Shown: one piece after another, positions 33,601 through 46,519 of the stretch
Position numbering within the stretch: the stretch's first letter is position 1
How the letters are laid out: every line of letters begins with the position of its first letter
From: Latrodectus hesperus
Taxonomy: Eukaryota > Arthropoda > Arachnida > Araneae > Theridiidae
NCBI GenBank assembly: GCA_037975125.1
Contig: CM075853.1
Coordinates: forward strand, 95,474,043-95,538,042
Length of the DNA stretch: 64,000 bases
Direction of reading: 5' to 3'
Notes under the pieces: model-generated
Seen by the model: the letters and a program-made list of their open reading frames with translations, nothing else
The model's database searches: none
What the model was told of the DNA's origin: nothing
Program-made: the position numbers and the translations under genes

Positions 33601-35804
33601 CTTAAATATCAACACCATAATTCACCCATCATACAAAATCCCAGCAAAATTCATCTATGACGCTGTGTCTTCAGATACATCTTAAGATGCATTAGAGCAT
33701 TAACAGTACGCAATCGGGTAATTCTAATATTTCACAAATACAATTGAAGAATATTTTATATAATAAGCGTCATCATGTATATAGATCTCCGAAGCTTAAA
33801 TATTTAATTAAATGTCTAATGCTCTGACATTGGAAATCATTTGTTCGCCCAAAATAAAATAAAATAGTTTTAAAATTCTCTTTCCCCTTTATGCGTTTGG
33901 AGAAAATTTAATAAGCTGTTTTTTTCCCCTTCTAGTGTTCATCTTCCGATGAAAGGTAGCAATGCGGAAGAATGATAGATGACTTTGATGATGGTCACAT
34001 GATCAAAACCATGATAATAAAACTCTTTTATCCTTCACTCTGAAGGAACGTCATCTACTTTTGATACGGATACATCAAGTTTGCTGTATGCGGAGCTTCA
34101 GTATTAAATTATATTCTTTGTGCAGCTTGCAATTCGCTCGCGAGGATGGAAGAAAGGATCGCCTGGACCGAACCCTTCTGCTACAGCGTCTTTGATGGGC
34201 GTGAAGTAATGGAGCCGTCAGAGGTTGAATGTTAAATGGGAAAGCGACCCTCTTCTTGATAGGGTCAAGAACGCCAGCTTCTTTTCATTCCTGTGTGTTT
34301 AATTTTTTCTTCAGCACCTGGTATGCGCTGCATTCGAGAAAGTGACACTTTATTCCTCTTGCTGCAACGATCTTGGGATTTCCGTACATTAAACATATCA
34401 TGTTCACGGAGCTTTAAAAACCATATCAGAACTCTTTGAATATTCACAGATCTCTTATTGAATCCAAGATGCGAATAATTAATCAAAACGTAAATTTTTA
34501 AGGAAAATCTTAGTAGCTTATTGGAAAAATCCTACGCACTCATTCGCAAAAGGGAAGGATTGAATACTTGGCTAAGTGAAATATAGGTTCTGAGAAAAGT
34601 TAATTTATATTAAGTATTCTTTGTGGTCCAATGACATATGAGATGGTGTAGAGAAGAAGATATCAACTCAAATATTGATCTCGTCTTTATGTTGTGGCTC
34701 AAAGTAACAACGCAAATGACTGATTCAAGCTGATTCATTTGTCAGAAATAAGTTGTAATAAATTGTCCGAAATAAATTGTAATAGCCCGAAATAAATCTC
34801 CCGAATCATCCCGAAATAAATTGTAATATCCAAATTTTAAAAGCATTTGTGAGCATCAGTTTTATGCATTTAAAATACACGTTTAATAGTTCCCGCATAA
34901 AGCAGGTTTCTTAAAAATAATGGAGACAATAATTTTCTATTTAAACAAATATAGGTTGACTAAATTGATGCTTTTATCAGGTATTTTTATTCTAGTGCTT
35001 TTTTCTCGCTATCTATATTTGCCAATCAAAGCTTCTAAACATAGCTCAGTGAATCGTTAGTTTGAACCATGTTTAATTGAAAAGTCATAAACTTGCACGA
35101 GCACACTTTTTCCATGTCAACTGAGAAACTGTGATATTTTGGAGCATTTAACGCATACTGAAAAGTTATCATTTGATGCGGCATTTAGATGGGTAAAGAA
35201 TTAAATCCAGAAATTTCTTGATTTTCAAAGCGACGTCTTCCTTTTATTCTATGACACTTCTTTATTTTTCGAAGTAAATATGTGCTTAACAACATTTAGT
35301 CGGAATAATGCATCTTTCGGTCCTTGTGAGTAATTCAATAAAATCTTTATATTAATATTAAACACGCACACTTTACTGTCTGTGATCAGTAAATAATAAA
35401 TTAGATTTTGCCACACGAAAAACTTCTTGGTAGCAACCATACTCATCTTTGAAATTCATTATGTTTCCATTTAAAATTTTAAGTATTAGAAAAAATATTT
35501 TCCAACTTTATTTACTTAATTTTCCATATCATAATGTGAAATAAGTTGTATATATAAAGACCATTTTTAAGTTGTTTTTCCTTTCTTAAATTTCCTGTGG
35601 ATTAAAGTACTTTATTTTGGTGCTGAGAAGCACTTTTGAATTTAAATTAACCACATTGTAAACTTTCTGTATATTTAAAGTATTTGTAATGTGAATTAAA
35701 TATTTGAGTTTCAGTATCGTATGTTACTTCTAATACATAAGATATCCCATAAAATATTCTGATTAAATTAACTATATATGATAATAAATTTGACTACATG
35801 TGTC
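30644..35804. other. Mostly AT-rich non-coding stretch
   Basis: No complete gene recognised. Features worth noting: a T-rich run at 32225-32345, a GC-richer patch at 33150-33370, and the open segment at 34126-34233 reported separately. Open frames at 32822-33019, 34265-34486 and 35249-35446 have no recognisable domain. Confidence 0.5.
34126..34233 (+). other. Candidate terminal exon or short open segment
   Basis: A GC-rich stretch preceded by an acceptor-like 'attatattctttgtgcag'. One frame is open from here through an ATG at 34145 to a TAA at 34231-34233; the part from the ATG begins MEERIAWTEPFCYSVFDGRE. A weak donor-like site (GAA|GTAATG) lies after 34205. The peptide is not recognised and has no supporting neighbour, so this is a suggestion only. 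Confidence 0.2.
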
Positions 35805-35806
35805 TG

Positions 35807-36195
35807 GGCCGTGGTAGCCTAGTGGTTAGGGGTATCGGCCTTCTATCTGGAAGGATGGGTTTCGATTCCCAATGTCGCCAAAGACCCTCCGAGTACATGC
35901 GATATACGAGCTCGTTAAATCTGTGAAATCGAAAGCTCTGTGATCTGTCATCGAGCATTTACCATGGGTGTAATGGTCTGGAGAAAATTTTCTCCCTCTT
36001 CAGATCAATGTCAAAATTGAGGGAGTGGATCATCTGGTGGTGCCATCTATCGCAGGATTTAAAAAAGAGCAGGGACGTACTTTTACCTTCGTGGTGCTCT
36101 GATTAAAACGAAAGACGCTCCCCATTGACTTAAATTCGCATTGCCAAAGGCATAGAGAGCTTGGCTTGTCCAAGTGTCATAAGTAACAACAACAA
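35807..36195 (+). mobile_element. Full-length tRNA-derived SINE, family A tail
   Basis: About 390 bp. The tRNA-like head has a perfect A box TAGCCTAGTGG (35815-35825) and a B box GGTTTCGATTCC (35858-35869), the RNA polymerase III promoter. A body of unknown origin follows, then a 3' tail shared with the SINE at 23501-23786 and an (AAC)n end. A weak target duplication (acatgtg at the left against acatatg at the right) is possible. The head is tRNA-like but differs from that of the 23.5 kb SINE, so the two are distinct subfamilies joined to one tail. Confidence 0.88.
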
Positions 36196-36202
36196 CATAT
36201 GG

Positions 36203-38741
36203 AAAAACCTAATGGCCTAAGGTTCTTGTGTAAAGTTTTTAAGTATCCATCGCGTGAACTGGTCTCAGAAAAGGCTCTTCATAGATGGTGAACCGTATTC
36301 ACGTATCACAGAAGAAAAACTCCAAAGTATCCACAGGGCAGGTATACCTGCTAAAAGTAGAAAAGCAACTTCCATCTCTAGTTATTAACCTGTGGCTGGG
36401 AGCGAACCCGGTAGCTTTCATTTTGAAGAACAATGAGTTACAACTAGGTCACAGTGAGCAACATTTTCTAGGAATTCTGATTAGTTTAGAATTCGCAGTC
36501 AAACAAGGCATTTGGACTTCCCTTGCATATTTCTAATTGCTGAAAGTTGTTGTGAGCCCTTTTAAAGTACATAGCTTTGTTTTCCAGGAGGATCTTTCGC
36601 AAATAATTATCAGTTTCAAGGGAGAAAACTTGGAAAATTCCAGAGCGTATATTAGGAGATTCAGAAACGCAACTTTCATTTTGCACTGTTCAACAATATC
36701 TGGGATCAAATCGGTAACTTCCACTTCTAAACGCTTAGTTCTTCCCCGATGTCATGAAAAAATAATGGTTTTTGAATCAGCAGTCAATATTTTTGTACGA
36801 AGGTTTATTATATCAAGATCTAATTAATTGGTTTTCAAGTCACTTCATTTACACTCGAGAGATGGGAATCAAATTCACGAACTATGAAAAGAAAAGCCAA
36901 AACAAAGATTTTATTTGCTAATTTAAAAAGGAAATATACATTTAATAAACGATAATAATTTAAAATTTCGCATATATTATAGTGCAGTACTATAAACAGA
37001 TTAAATAATTATAAAGTAGAAAAATATATAAATATGCATCATCGTACTATATTTTAAGTTATTGTATTCTGTTACCATGATTATTAATTACTTAAATGAT
37101 TCTTCGTTAATTTATACTAAAGGTAGGAAACTAAAAATTTCGTGATAATTATTGTTATGAATTTTATTTTATGAAACTTAAGGTAATAAAATGTGTATTT
37201 GAAAGAATTTATTTATAAATTTTGCATCTTGAAACTGCCGATAAATTGTCTTATGCATTAATATTGCTTTGAATTTATCTACGATATAAATATGCAAATG
37301 AATTTTTGAATAATTTTTTTTTATATTCAGTTTTCAAAACACGTATTCGCAAATAGTAAATCGTTATTTGTGAACTCGTCCGTTCATCAAGTATATAAAA
37401 CAGGATAATTGCATTGTAACAATAGATCCTGGCGTTTGACTAAACGCGAGGAGAATTAATAAATAGAAAAGTTATTAAAACCAATTTTACAGTGTATAGG
37501 CCTTTTTCAACGTTCATTTTTATTAAATTAATGAGTGCACCACAAAGTAAAAAAATTTTAATTTGGTGTTTTTAACTAACATAGGGTTTCAGCCGAGTAA
37601 TTGTTTACCCCGAAGTTGAACTTTTCCAAAAAATCAAATGTGAACTTAGACATCATAAAATATTCATTACTGCATTTAAGAAATCAACCCTCGAAAACCG
37701 AAGAAGATTAATGGCGATTCATAGAACACTTTAATTATCTATTATTTTTTAGATTGTGATTTTTTTGAAACTTTTTTTTTCACGTAATGCCGGTGGATAT
37801 AAAATAAGTTGTTTTGATTGGATCATAAATGCGGAAGTTGTTTATTTAGAATCCTTCCTGTTGTCATTTGCAAATTTTTAATTTTTTTTTTACTTGACGA
37901 TATTTTATTATAATGTGTGTTGTGTGTTGTTTTCTCCTTTTTATAATTATTAATCTATTTCGAATTCGCGCTTGAAAAAAGCACCGCAATTGCATGGTTA
38001 TAAACTGCAAGAAAGGTTCTATTAAAGTTTTAAAGCATGGTGATAATCTAAAATTCGATCTAGAAATTGTCAAAATTGTCCTTCACTTCAAAAAACTTCC
38101 ATAGCTATCTTGATAACATGCAGATTAATAAAGAAAACGCTGAAGTGTGATAGAAACAATTTTCAAATTTCATAAATCGCAACGATAAAACCGATCTGTC
38201 GTTTCATAATAGAATATTTTAATAATATACTAATGTTAAATTTGTTTCCCTTTGCATTTAAATATTCCTATAGATTTTGATGCTGGATTTTAATTGTAAA
38301 ATTGCAATGAAATGTAAAAAATGTAAACGTGAAAATATTGTAAATTAATGAAATATGCTTGATATATTATAAAATGAAAAGATAATCGTTGTTATTAGGA
38401 TAAATTATTAAGATATATTTTTATCTGTGCTTATATTCTGGGCAACCAAAACCACTGAATGTATAATTAACAGTTTTATAATTTTGAAGGAGTTTAAGTG
38501 AGGTCGAAAAACAAGCTAGAATAATTTTTATAGCTTTTATGTAATATTAACGAAGATAAATTTTCAATCTTATGAAGACTTTTAACATGCATAAACAAGT
38601 TAATTGTAACATTTTAATTAATTGAAGTATTTTAAGCTAGTGGGCCAAACTGGTTAGCTTTCGCTGGATATAATTTCCAGTGAAAAGTTTGTACATAGTT
38701 TTCGGGGGAAAATGTAGTTTGATCAGAAAATAATGATATAA
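36203..38741. other. Non-coding stretch with tRNA-like relic
   Basis: No gene recognised. A worn minus-strand tRNA-like unit is visible at about 36395-36462 (B-box-like GGGTTCGCTCCC and an A-box-like TGACCTAGTTG), and a B-box-like GAATTTGATTCCC is found on the minus strand near 36860. Open frames at 36285-36536 and 36537-36827 cross these relics and are not taken as genes. Confidence 0.45.
36395..36462 (-). repeat. tRNA-derived relic
   Basis: Minus strand shows an A-box-like TGACCTAGTTG and, about 45 bases on, GGGTTCGCTCCC. Spacing is right for a tRNA-type RNA polymerase III promoter. The arms do not form a good cloverleaf by eye, so it is read as the head of a decayed SINE. Confidence 0.4.
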
Positions 38742-38787
38742 CTTACATTTATTGAAAATACTTTTATAGATTTTCAATAAATGTAAG
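38742..38787. repeat. Perfect inverted repeat, 18 bp arms
   Basis: Arms 38742-38759 and 38770-38787 (cttacatttattgaaaat and its exact complement) enclose a 10-base loop. A third partial copy ('tttacatttattaaaa') follows at about 38794-38809. The function is unknown; a hairpin is possible in RNA or single-stranded DNA. Confidence 0.85.
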
Positions 38788-41354
<2,567 letters not shown>

Positions 41355-41599
41355 GGCACAGGTGCCGTATAATCCATGAATCCAAATTCTGAATTCTTTT
41401 GGCGATGATGAAATGTTGCCAAGATGACGAGCACGATGACGTAAATACTGGGATTACTAAAATAGAATTTTCTGCATAATTCTTATAGGTCTCCATATGT
41501 ATGACGTAATAAAAACGAAATTGCCAGATACATAAGAAAATTCGCCAAAAAATCGCCAATCTCAGAATTTGGCATCATGGATTATACCACACCTGTGCC
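41355..41599. mobile_element. MITE-like element with terminal inverted repeats of about 45 bp
   Basis: Both ends begin 'ggcacaggtg' when read inward, and the inverted match continues for about 45 bp with few differences (shared 'tataatccatga', 'ccaaattctga', 'ttggcga'). The total length is 245 bp with no coding capacity. The arrangement fits a non-autonomous DNA transposon. I could not recognise a clear target duplication (flanks 'tttaatct' and 'cttctcca'), so the superfamily is open. Confidence 0.75.
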
Positions 41600-43797
41600 C
41601 TTCTCCAAGACATTTAAACCGAAGGGTTCTGCTGAATCATCCTTCCTTCTCAGTTTGTTGCTTATTGCAACACTTCAGTTTCGCTTTGTTTCCAGACGAA
41701 AAATGCCGAAGAAGGCAATTAACACGGCATTATCTTACCTGAGCACGCAGACGTGAGCTTTTATCGATCTAATGAAGCTACCAAAGAACAAAAGGCGCAC
41801 TGTAAAGAGAAAAGCACTGTAAATTATATTGTCGTTAAAACTGTAAATGATTTTCCTCTTTGTCATGCCGCGTGTATAGAAACAATCATAAAAAATTATG
41901 GAAAAAAATTGTGAATCAAAAGGATTTTTACTCATTTCGCAACCAAAAGCATTTATATTTGCGTGAGATGTGATTGTAACTTAATAAACAACATACGCGA
42001 ACACTTAAGAACAATTAACAAATGATCTCTGGAAGGATGATTTATTAAACGTTAATTAAAAGTTAACAAAAGCGATAACTACGCTCTATGTTGCACTGAA
42101 AAAAATTCAACGATTGGTCAACGTTTTTTTTTTATGAAATTTATTTTGCTTATTAGTTTAATGAGTAGCGAAATAAAATGAATATACTTTTTGTTAATTG
42201 CTTAAATGGTTTGTTTACTTTTTCAAAGGTTATTTGGCTTGAGTATGTAAGTTTGATCTAATTATACAGTACATTCTTTGTGGACATTAAATTATTTTAT
42301 AGACAATTAAAGTAATAAGTAGAAGGTTATTCTTTTTAATGCTATTCATTTTTTGTTTTATGATATTGTTAAAATATTTTAGATGAAATTCTTTAAACCT
42401 CACTGAGAACTTGTTTAACGATATATTGCTTATCATCCAAGGCAAGACGTTTTTTCCAAACTTTCTTTATATAATACTTTTAAGTTTTTATTTTTTAGAT
42501 TTACATTCATAAATATTTCATTTAATGATTGAAGTTTGATAGTAATCAACCACTAATTTATTTTATTTAAGTTCATTTAAATCAATTATTGGTTTCATAG
42601 TAAGGTAAGTTTAATAATTTAGTAAAATGAGCTAGAAACGACAATAATTTTTATGACATTTAAAAAAGGTTTTTAATCTAAAAATTTTGTTTCTATTTAA
42701 TACTGTGAAAGAATGCATTTTTGAATAAAATATGTGCTTGTTCTCCAGGTTTCTTTAATATAATGTTTGTCATCGGCAATGCTGTACATTAATGATAATT
42801 TTTGTACTATTGAATGGTAAAATATTAGACTAGCTTATAGGGATGTTTATGATTGCCTATTTGTCGATAGATACCATTAAACATCGTAAACAATTTTATA
42901 ATTTTAAGTCACTGTCAAGTGACAAGGTTAATACTCAAAACCTTTTCTTCATACCACAACCGTAGTAAGTCATTGAGTACAACGGATCTTATAACGTGTA
43001 TATAACCGCTCAGAATGTTACACTTTTGATAAATCGTGTATCGAACTTACTATTTTCACAATGAAAACGAAAAAAAAATGCCTTTCCTTTTCAAACTTCT
43101 GTGGCTTTTACCGGTTAAAGAGCAATAGATTATAAAGTTAGAGATGAAATGAAAAGATATAGTGATATATGCCTTTTTTAATAAGCATTATTTACTCGAG
43201 TAATACTTTTGTACTTTTGTGAATTTATGAGAATAATTACTTTTTCTGACATTAGAAAATGCTCTCTTTAAAAATATTTAACTTATTTTCCTTTTGATAC
43301 TTTACACTTTGCTTGATTTGTATTTTGTAACTATATTTTCTGAAAATAAGTTTGGTTGATAAGATATTTTAATTTGGAAAGAATTCACTCTGTAATGCGA
43401 ATGTAATACGCTTAGTTTGTTTAATCTACAGATACTTTTTATGCAAACTAATTCTGTCAGTAAATGAAATTTAAAGAAGATTCGAATCACTAAGAAATAT
43501 CCAAACGAGAGGAGTCTAATCTCCGAACAATTGGACAGTAGGACAAAGGAGGGCTAACCATTTAGCGGCCAGTTTTGCAATCATAATGAAGAAAATTTGG
43601 TTGAATTCATCCAGCTATTGTATATTTGATAATAAACACAAGCGATATCAGTAAATTTTTTAATCAAGCTAGGCAACCTGTTAATATATTGTTTTACAAT
43701 GTAGCAGTTGAAATGCCAGATTTTGGGAAGTGAGATTTACGTTTTACGTAAAAAATAAGATACTAATAGATTTCATCAGTATTCTATTCTATATTTC
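41600..43797. other. Non-coding stretch
   Basis: No gene recognised. A slightly GC-richer patch lies at 41600-41770. Open frames at 41735-41935 and 43302-43490 have no recognisable domain. Confidence 0.5.
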
Positions 43798-43808
43798 ACA
43801 AATTTTGT

Positions 43809-43915
43809 TCATCACCCCCTACCTTCTGGTCCTCGATTTCCTTGGGGGTCAACGGTTTGATGAACTTGTCTGACTTAGTCAGACATTTGAAGGATAAGCC
43901 ACAACAACAACAGTA
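43809..43915 (+). mobile_element. 5'-truncated retroposon with exact target duplication
   Basis: A 107 bp insertion ending in (CAA)n and bounded by perfect 11 bp direct repeats acaaattttgt at 43798-43808 and 43916-43926. The short length, 3' simple-repeat tail and duplication indicate target-primed reverse transcription of the 3' end of a SINE or LINE. Its tail ('gaaggataagccacaacaac') differs from families A and B. Confidence 0.8.
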
Positions 43916-44087
43916 ACAAATTTTGTATTTTGATTTTTTGTGTATAAGTTCCCACAATTTGTTTTAAATAAAAGTATCATTAATTACTTTAATCATTTCA
44001 TGTACACTAGACAATTGTATTTAACTTCATCATCATTAACTAATGCGATCTAAATATCTAATTAGTTTAAATCGGATTTGAAATATC

Positions 44088-44092
44088 ATAAT
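44088..44092. repeat. Target-site duplication of the LTR retrotransposon, left
   Basis: The 5 bp ATAAT directly before the left LTR is repeated exactly at 48522-48526 after the right LTR. Five base pairs is the usual integrase footprint of Ty3/gypsy elements. Confidence 0.88.
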
Positions 44093-44344
44093 TGTGATGT
44101 GTAGAATGGCCGAGAGAGTTAACAATCTACATTTGCTGGACAACACATTTATTTAATTACAAATAAATATTTAATATTAACAATAAAACACAAATTTACT
44201 TGGAGCCTTCTGCTCCTACCAGAATTACAACCTATCCGGACCTCGCTCCGGTGAAAACTCTTCTAAAATATAGCAACCTCTCGAAAAGGAGCCAACCACG
44301 CCAAGCGCGGTTTATCGATCGCCAAATAGTCGCCAGATACTACA
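44093..44344 (-). repeat. 3' LTR (252 bp)
   Basis: In the sense direction it starts TGTAGTATCTGG and ends CACATCACA. By eye it is identical at every position to the LTR at 48270-48521. An AATAAA polyadenylation signal lies at 44148-44153 (minus strand), suiting transcript end formation here. An LTR-internal TATA-like TATATTTTAG lies at 44263-44272. Confidence 0.96.
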
Positions 44345-44352
44345 CCTCCCCC
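44345..44352 (-). promoter_or_regulatory. Polypurine tract
   Basis: The sense sequence GGGGGAGG directly precedes the 3' LTR. It is the purine run expected to survive RNase H and prime plus-strand synthesis. Confidence 0.85.
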
Positions 44353-44821
44353 GCAAGATTGATGTTACATTCCCGAATTAATCATCAATCTGAAAACGAA
44401 TCAAGCGACTATTTGTGATCAGCACATATACAGCAATTTACACATAATGCACATAAATAGAAATTCACAAATTCCAATTAATATAATTTTCAAAAGAAAT
44501 ACTATACATATACATTACTATTAAAGTAAATAAACAGAAACACATTTGTTTTCATGAACATATTTCATCACATTACAGCAAAAGAAACTAAGAAATATAA
44601 ACAAATAATAAAGCAACATTAATACTTTCAATGTTAATTAATTATCTAATAAACAGTAAATATTTCAAACATTTACTTACAAAATTTAAATTTACTAAAT
44701 ATTGCTATTATACTTCAAATATTACTAATATTTACTTTTACTTACCACTTCACTTCTAATAAACATTTAAGATAACCAAAATTTTATACATAGAAAAAAA
44801 TTATTAAACACAAATAAATGT
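44353..44821 (-). other. 3' untranslated part of the retrotransposon
   Basis: About 470 bp of AT-rich sequence between the pol stop codon and the polypurine tract. No envelope or other reading frame is visible. Confidence 0.7.
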
Positions 44822-46297
44822 TCAAGAGTCACTAGTTGGTAATCTAGATAGAGCATCTGCATTAGATAGATTTCTTCCTGGGCAATGAATGATTTCTATA
44901 TTGTATTTTTGTAAAGCTAAGGCCCATCGTTGAAGCTTTGATGATTGTGGGGCATTTTTCACAACAAATGATAGAGGATTGTGGTCTGTCACAATCTTTA
45001 CTGTTGATCCAAAAATCCATGATTCAAACTTCTTTAATGCCCATACTATAGCGTAAGCTTCACGTTCTATAGTAGGCCAATTTTGTTGGGGTTTGGACAA
45101 TTTCTTGCTTGCATAACACACAGGAAAATGTTTATTTTCTCTCACTTGAGACAGACATGCACCTATTCCAATTTGCGATGCATCAGAGTGAATGATGAAA
45201 GGATCCTGTATTGTTGGGGTTATTAACTCTGTTGCTTTCATAAGTTGGTCTTTCAGCTTTTGGAATGATACATTATGTTCTTCTTTCCATTCCAGCACTT
45301 CTGGTCGTTTCTTTTTAGTGAGCTCTGTTAAGGGGTAGGCGATTTCAGCATAATTAGGAATGTAATTTCGATAATAGTTGCATAATCCTAACAAGCTCCT
45401 AAGATGAGATTTAGTCTTTGGTGTTTCTAATTTCTCAATTGCTTTAATCTTTTCGGGGTCAGGTCTGTGTTTTCCTGATCCAATGATATGTCCTAAATAT
45501 TTTATTTGTGGTTTTGCAAAAGAACACTTTTTCGAATTGACTGTGAAACCAAGTGATTCCAGTTTTGTAAAAACTTTATGTAAATCTTGGATATGGGTGT
45601 CAAAATCTGGTAAAAATATAGCAATATCATCAATATATGCTCTTGTAAATTCTTTAAATTCTTTTAGTGCATTATTCATTACTCTCTGAAATGTTGCAGC
45701 AGCATTTCTTAATCCAAATGGCATTACTTTGAATTTATACTGTCCTCGATGAGTTTTAAAAGATGTAAATTCTTTACTCTGTTCTTCCATAGGTATAGCC
45801 CAGTATCCTTTGAGTAAATCTAATGTTGTAATAACGTTTGCTTTCCCAATACTGTATATCAAGTCAATTGCATTTTCCATAGGAAAATCATCTGGTTTGG
45901 TTACAGCGTTCAAAGATCTATAGTCCACACACAATCGAATATTGCCATCCTTCTTGCTTACACACACTACAGGGTGAGCTATCTCAGCATTGCTTTCTTC
46001 TATCAGTCCTGACATCATTAAATCTTCTATTTCTTTATCAACCTTTTCTTTCAAGGCTTCAGGAGTTATTGGAATTTTATCAGTTCTCTTCTCAGGACTT
46101 CTCAGCTGACAGTTCTTACATGCTTTGCAAAAAGATTCTACATCTGTTGATAAATTGGGCCAATAAAATGAATATCTTATCCTTTCCTTTGTTTTCTTTA
46201 TTCCCAAATGTGCTCCAAAGATTGAGTTATGCGATAATTCAAGAACCTTTTGTCTTCTATTAAGAGGTAATACTAATTGAAAAACATTCTGTCCCAA
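44822..46297 (-). CDS. pol: integrase zinc domain fused to reverse transcriptase and RNase H
   Basis: A 491-codon open frame; the first codon shown is TTG, so it is the continuation of an upstream pol frame and not an independent start. Residues 1-64 hold the integrase H2C2 zinc-binding domain (His23, His30, Cys60, Cys63 with CKNCQ). The catalytic DDE core should follow but does not. At about residue 79 the sequence passes into a reverse transcriptase lacking its extreme N-terminus: DGNIRLCVDYRSLN, TLDLLKGYWAIPM, MPFGLRNAAATFQR and the catalytic YIDD at 221-224. RNase H follows at about 365-486, with HSDAS, EREAYAIVWAL and TDHNPL carrying acidic catalytic residues. RT copies the RNA and RNase H removes it; both look intact. 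The frame ends shortly after RNase H with no chromodomain or integrase. Confidence 0.93.
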   Translation of the reverse strand: MGQNVFQLVLPLNRRQKVLELSHNSIFGAHLGIKKTKERIRYSFYWPNLSTDVESFCKACKNCQLRSPEKRTDKIPITPEALKEKVDKEIEDLMMSGLIEESNAEIAHPVVCVSKKDGNIRLCVDYRSLNAVTKPDDFPMENAIDLIYSIGKANVITTLDLLKGYWAIPMEEQSKEFTSFKTHRGQYKFKVMPFGLRNAAATFQRVMNNALKEFKEFTRAYIDDIAIFLPDFDTHIQDLHKVFTKLESLGFTVNSKKCSFAKPQIKYLGHIIGSGKHRPDPEKIKAIEKLETPKTKSHLRSLLGLCNYYRNYIPNYAEIAYPLTELTKKKRPEVLEWKEEHNVSFQKLKDQLMKATELITPTIQDPFIIHSDASQIGIGACLSQVRENKHFPVCYASKKLSKPQQNWPTIEREAYAIVWALKKFESWIFGSTVKIVTDHNPLSFVVKNAPQSSKLQRWALALQKYNIEIIHCPGRNLSNADALSRLPTSDS

Positions 46298-46519
46298 TAT
46301 TTTTCTTGGTGGTGTAACAAATCATCAATAAATAAATAATTTCCCTTTTCTTCTTTCCATAATTCCAAGCTTCTTTTAAGGTTAGGCAACTCTTTTGCTC
46401 CACCCGGAGTTTCTGCGCTTCCGATAGAACGGTTGTCTGGTCGCACTTCTCCGCAGAGTGAGAGTCAGCGCCCGCTGTCTCCCTTCCTCCCTCCTCTTCG
46501 TTTTTCGCCTCAGGCAATT
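46298..46519 (-). pseudogene. pol linker, frame broken in short homopolymers
   Basis: Connects the protease frame to the integrase zinc domain. Between 46517 and about 46346 the useful frame includes RVEQKSCLTLKEAW, which resembles the region just before the integrase zinc domain in related pol proteins. The frame then moves by one base at GGG (46343-46345 on the plus strand, CCC) and again at an A5 run (46300-46304, T5 on the plus strand). Each break is explained by loss of a single base in a homopolymer. They could be real mutations or assembly errors. I do not give a repaired protein. Confidence 0.7.

Noticed and set aside
35807..35880. Functional tRNA gene
   Set aside because: A and B boxes are present, but the sequence continues into a SINE body and tail and the acceptor ends do not pair well, so it is a SINE head.
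44200..44418. Plus-strand open frame beginning in the LTR, repeated at 48377-48607
   Set aside because: It is the antisense of the LTR, present in both copies because the LTRs are identical, and has no domain.
44345..44821. Envelope gene downstream of pol
   Set aside because: Less than 480 bp, AT-rich, no frame of any length, no signal peptide or transmembrane segment.
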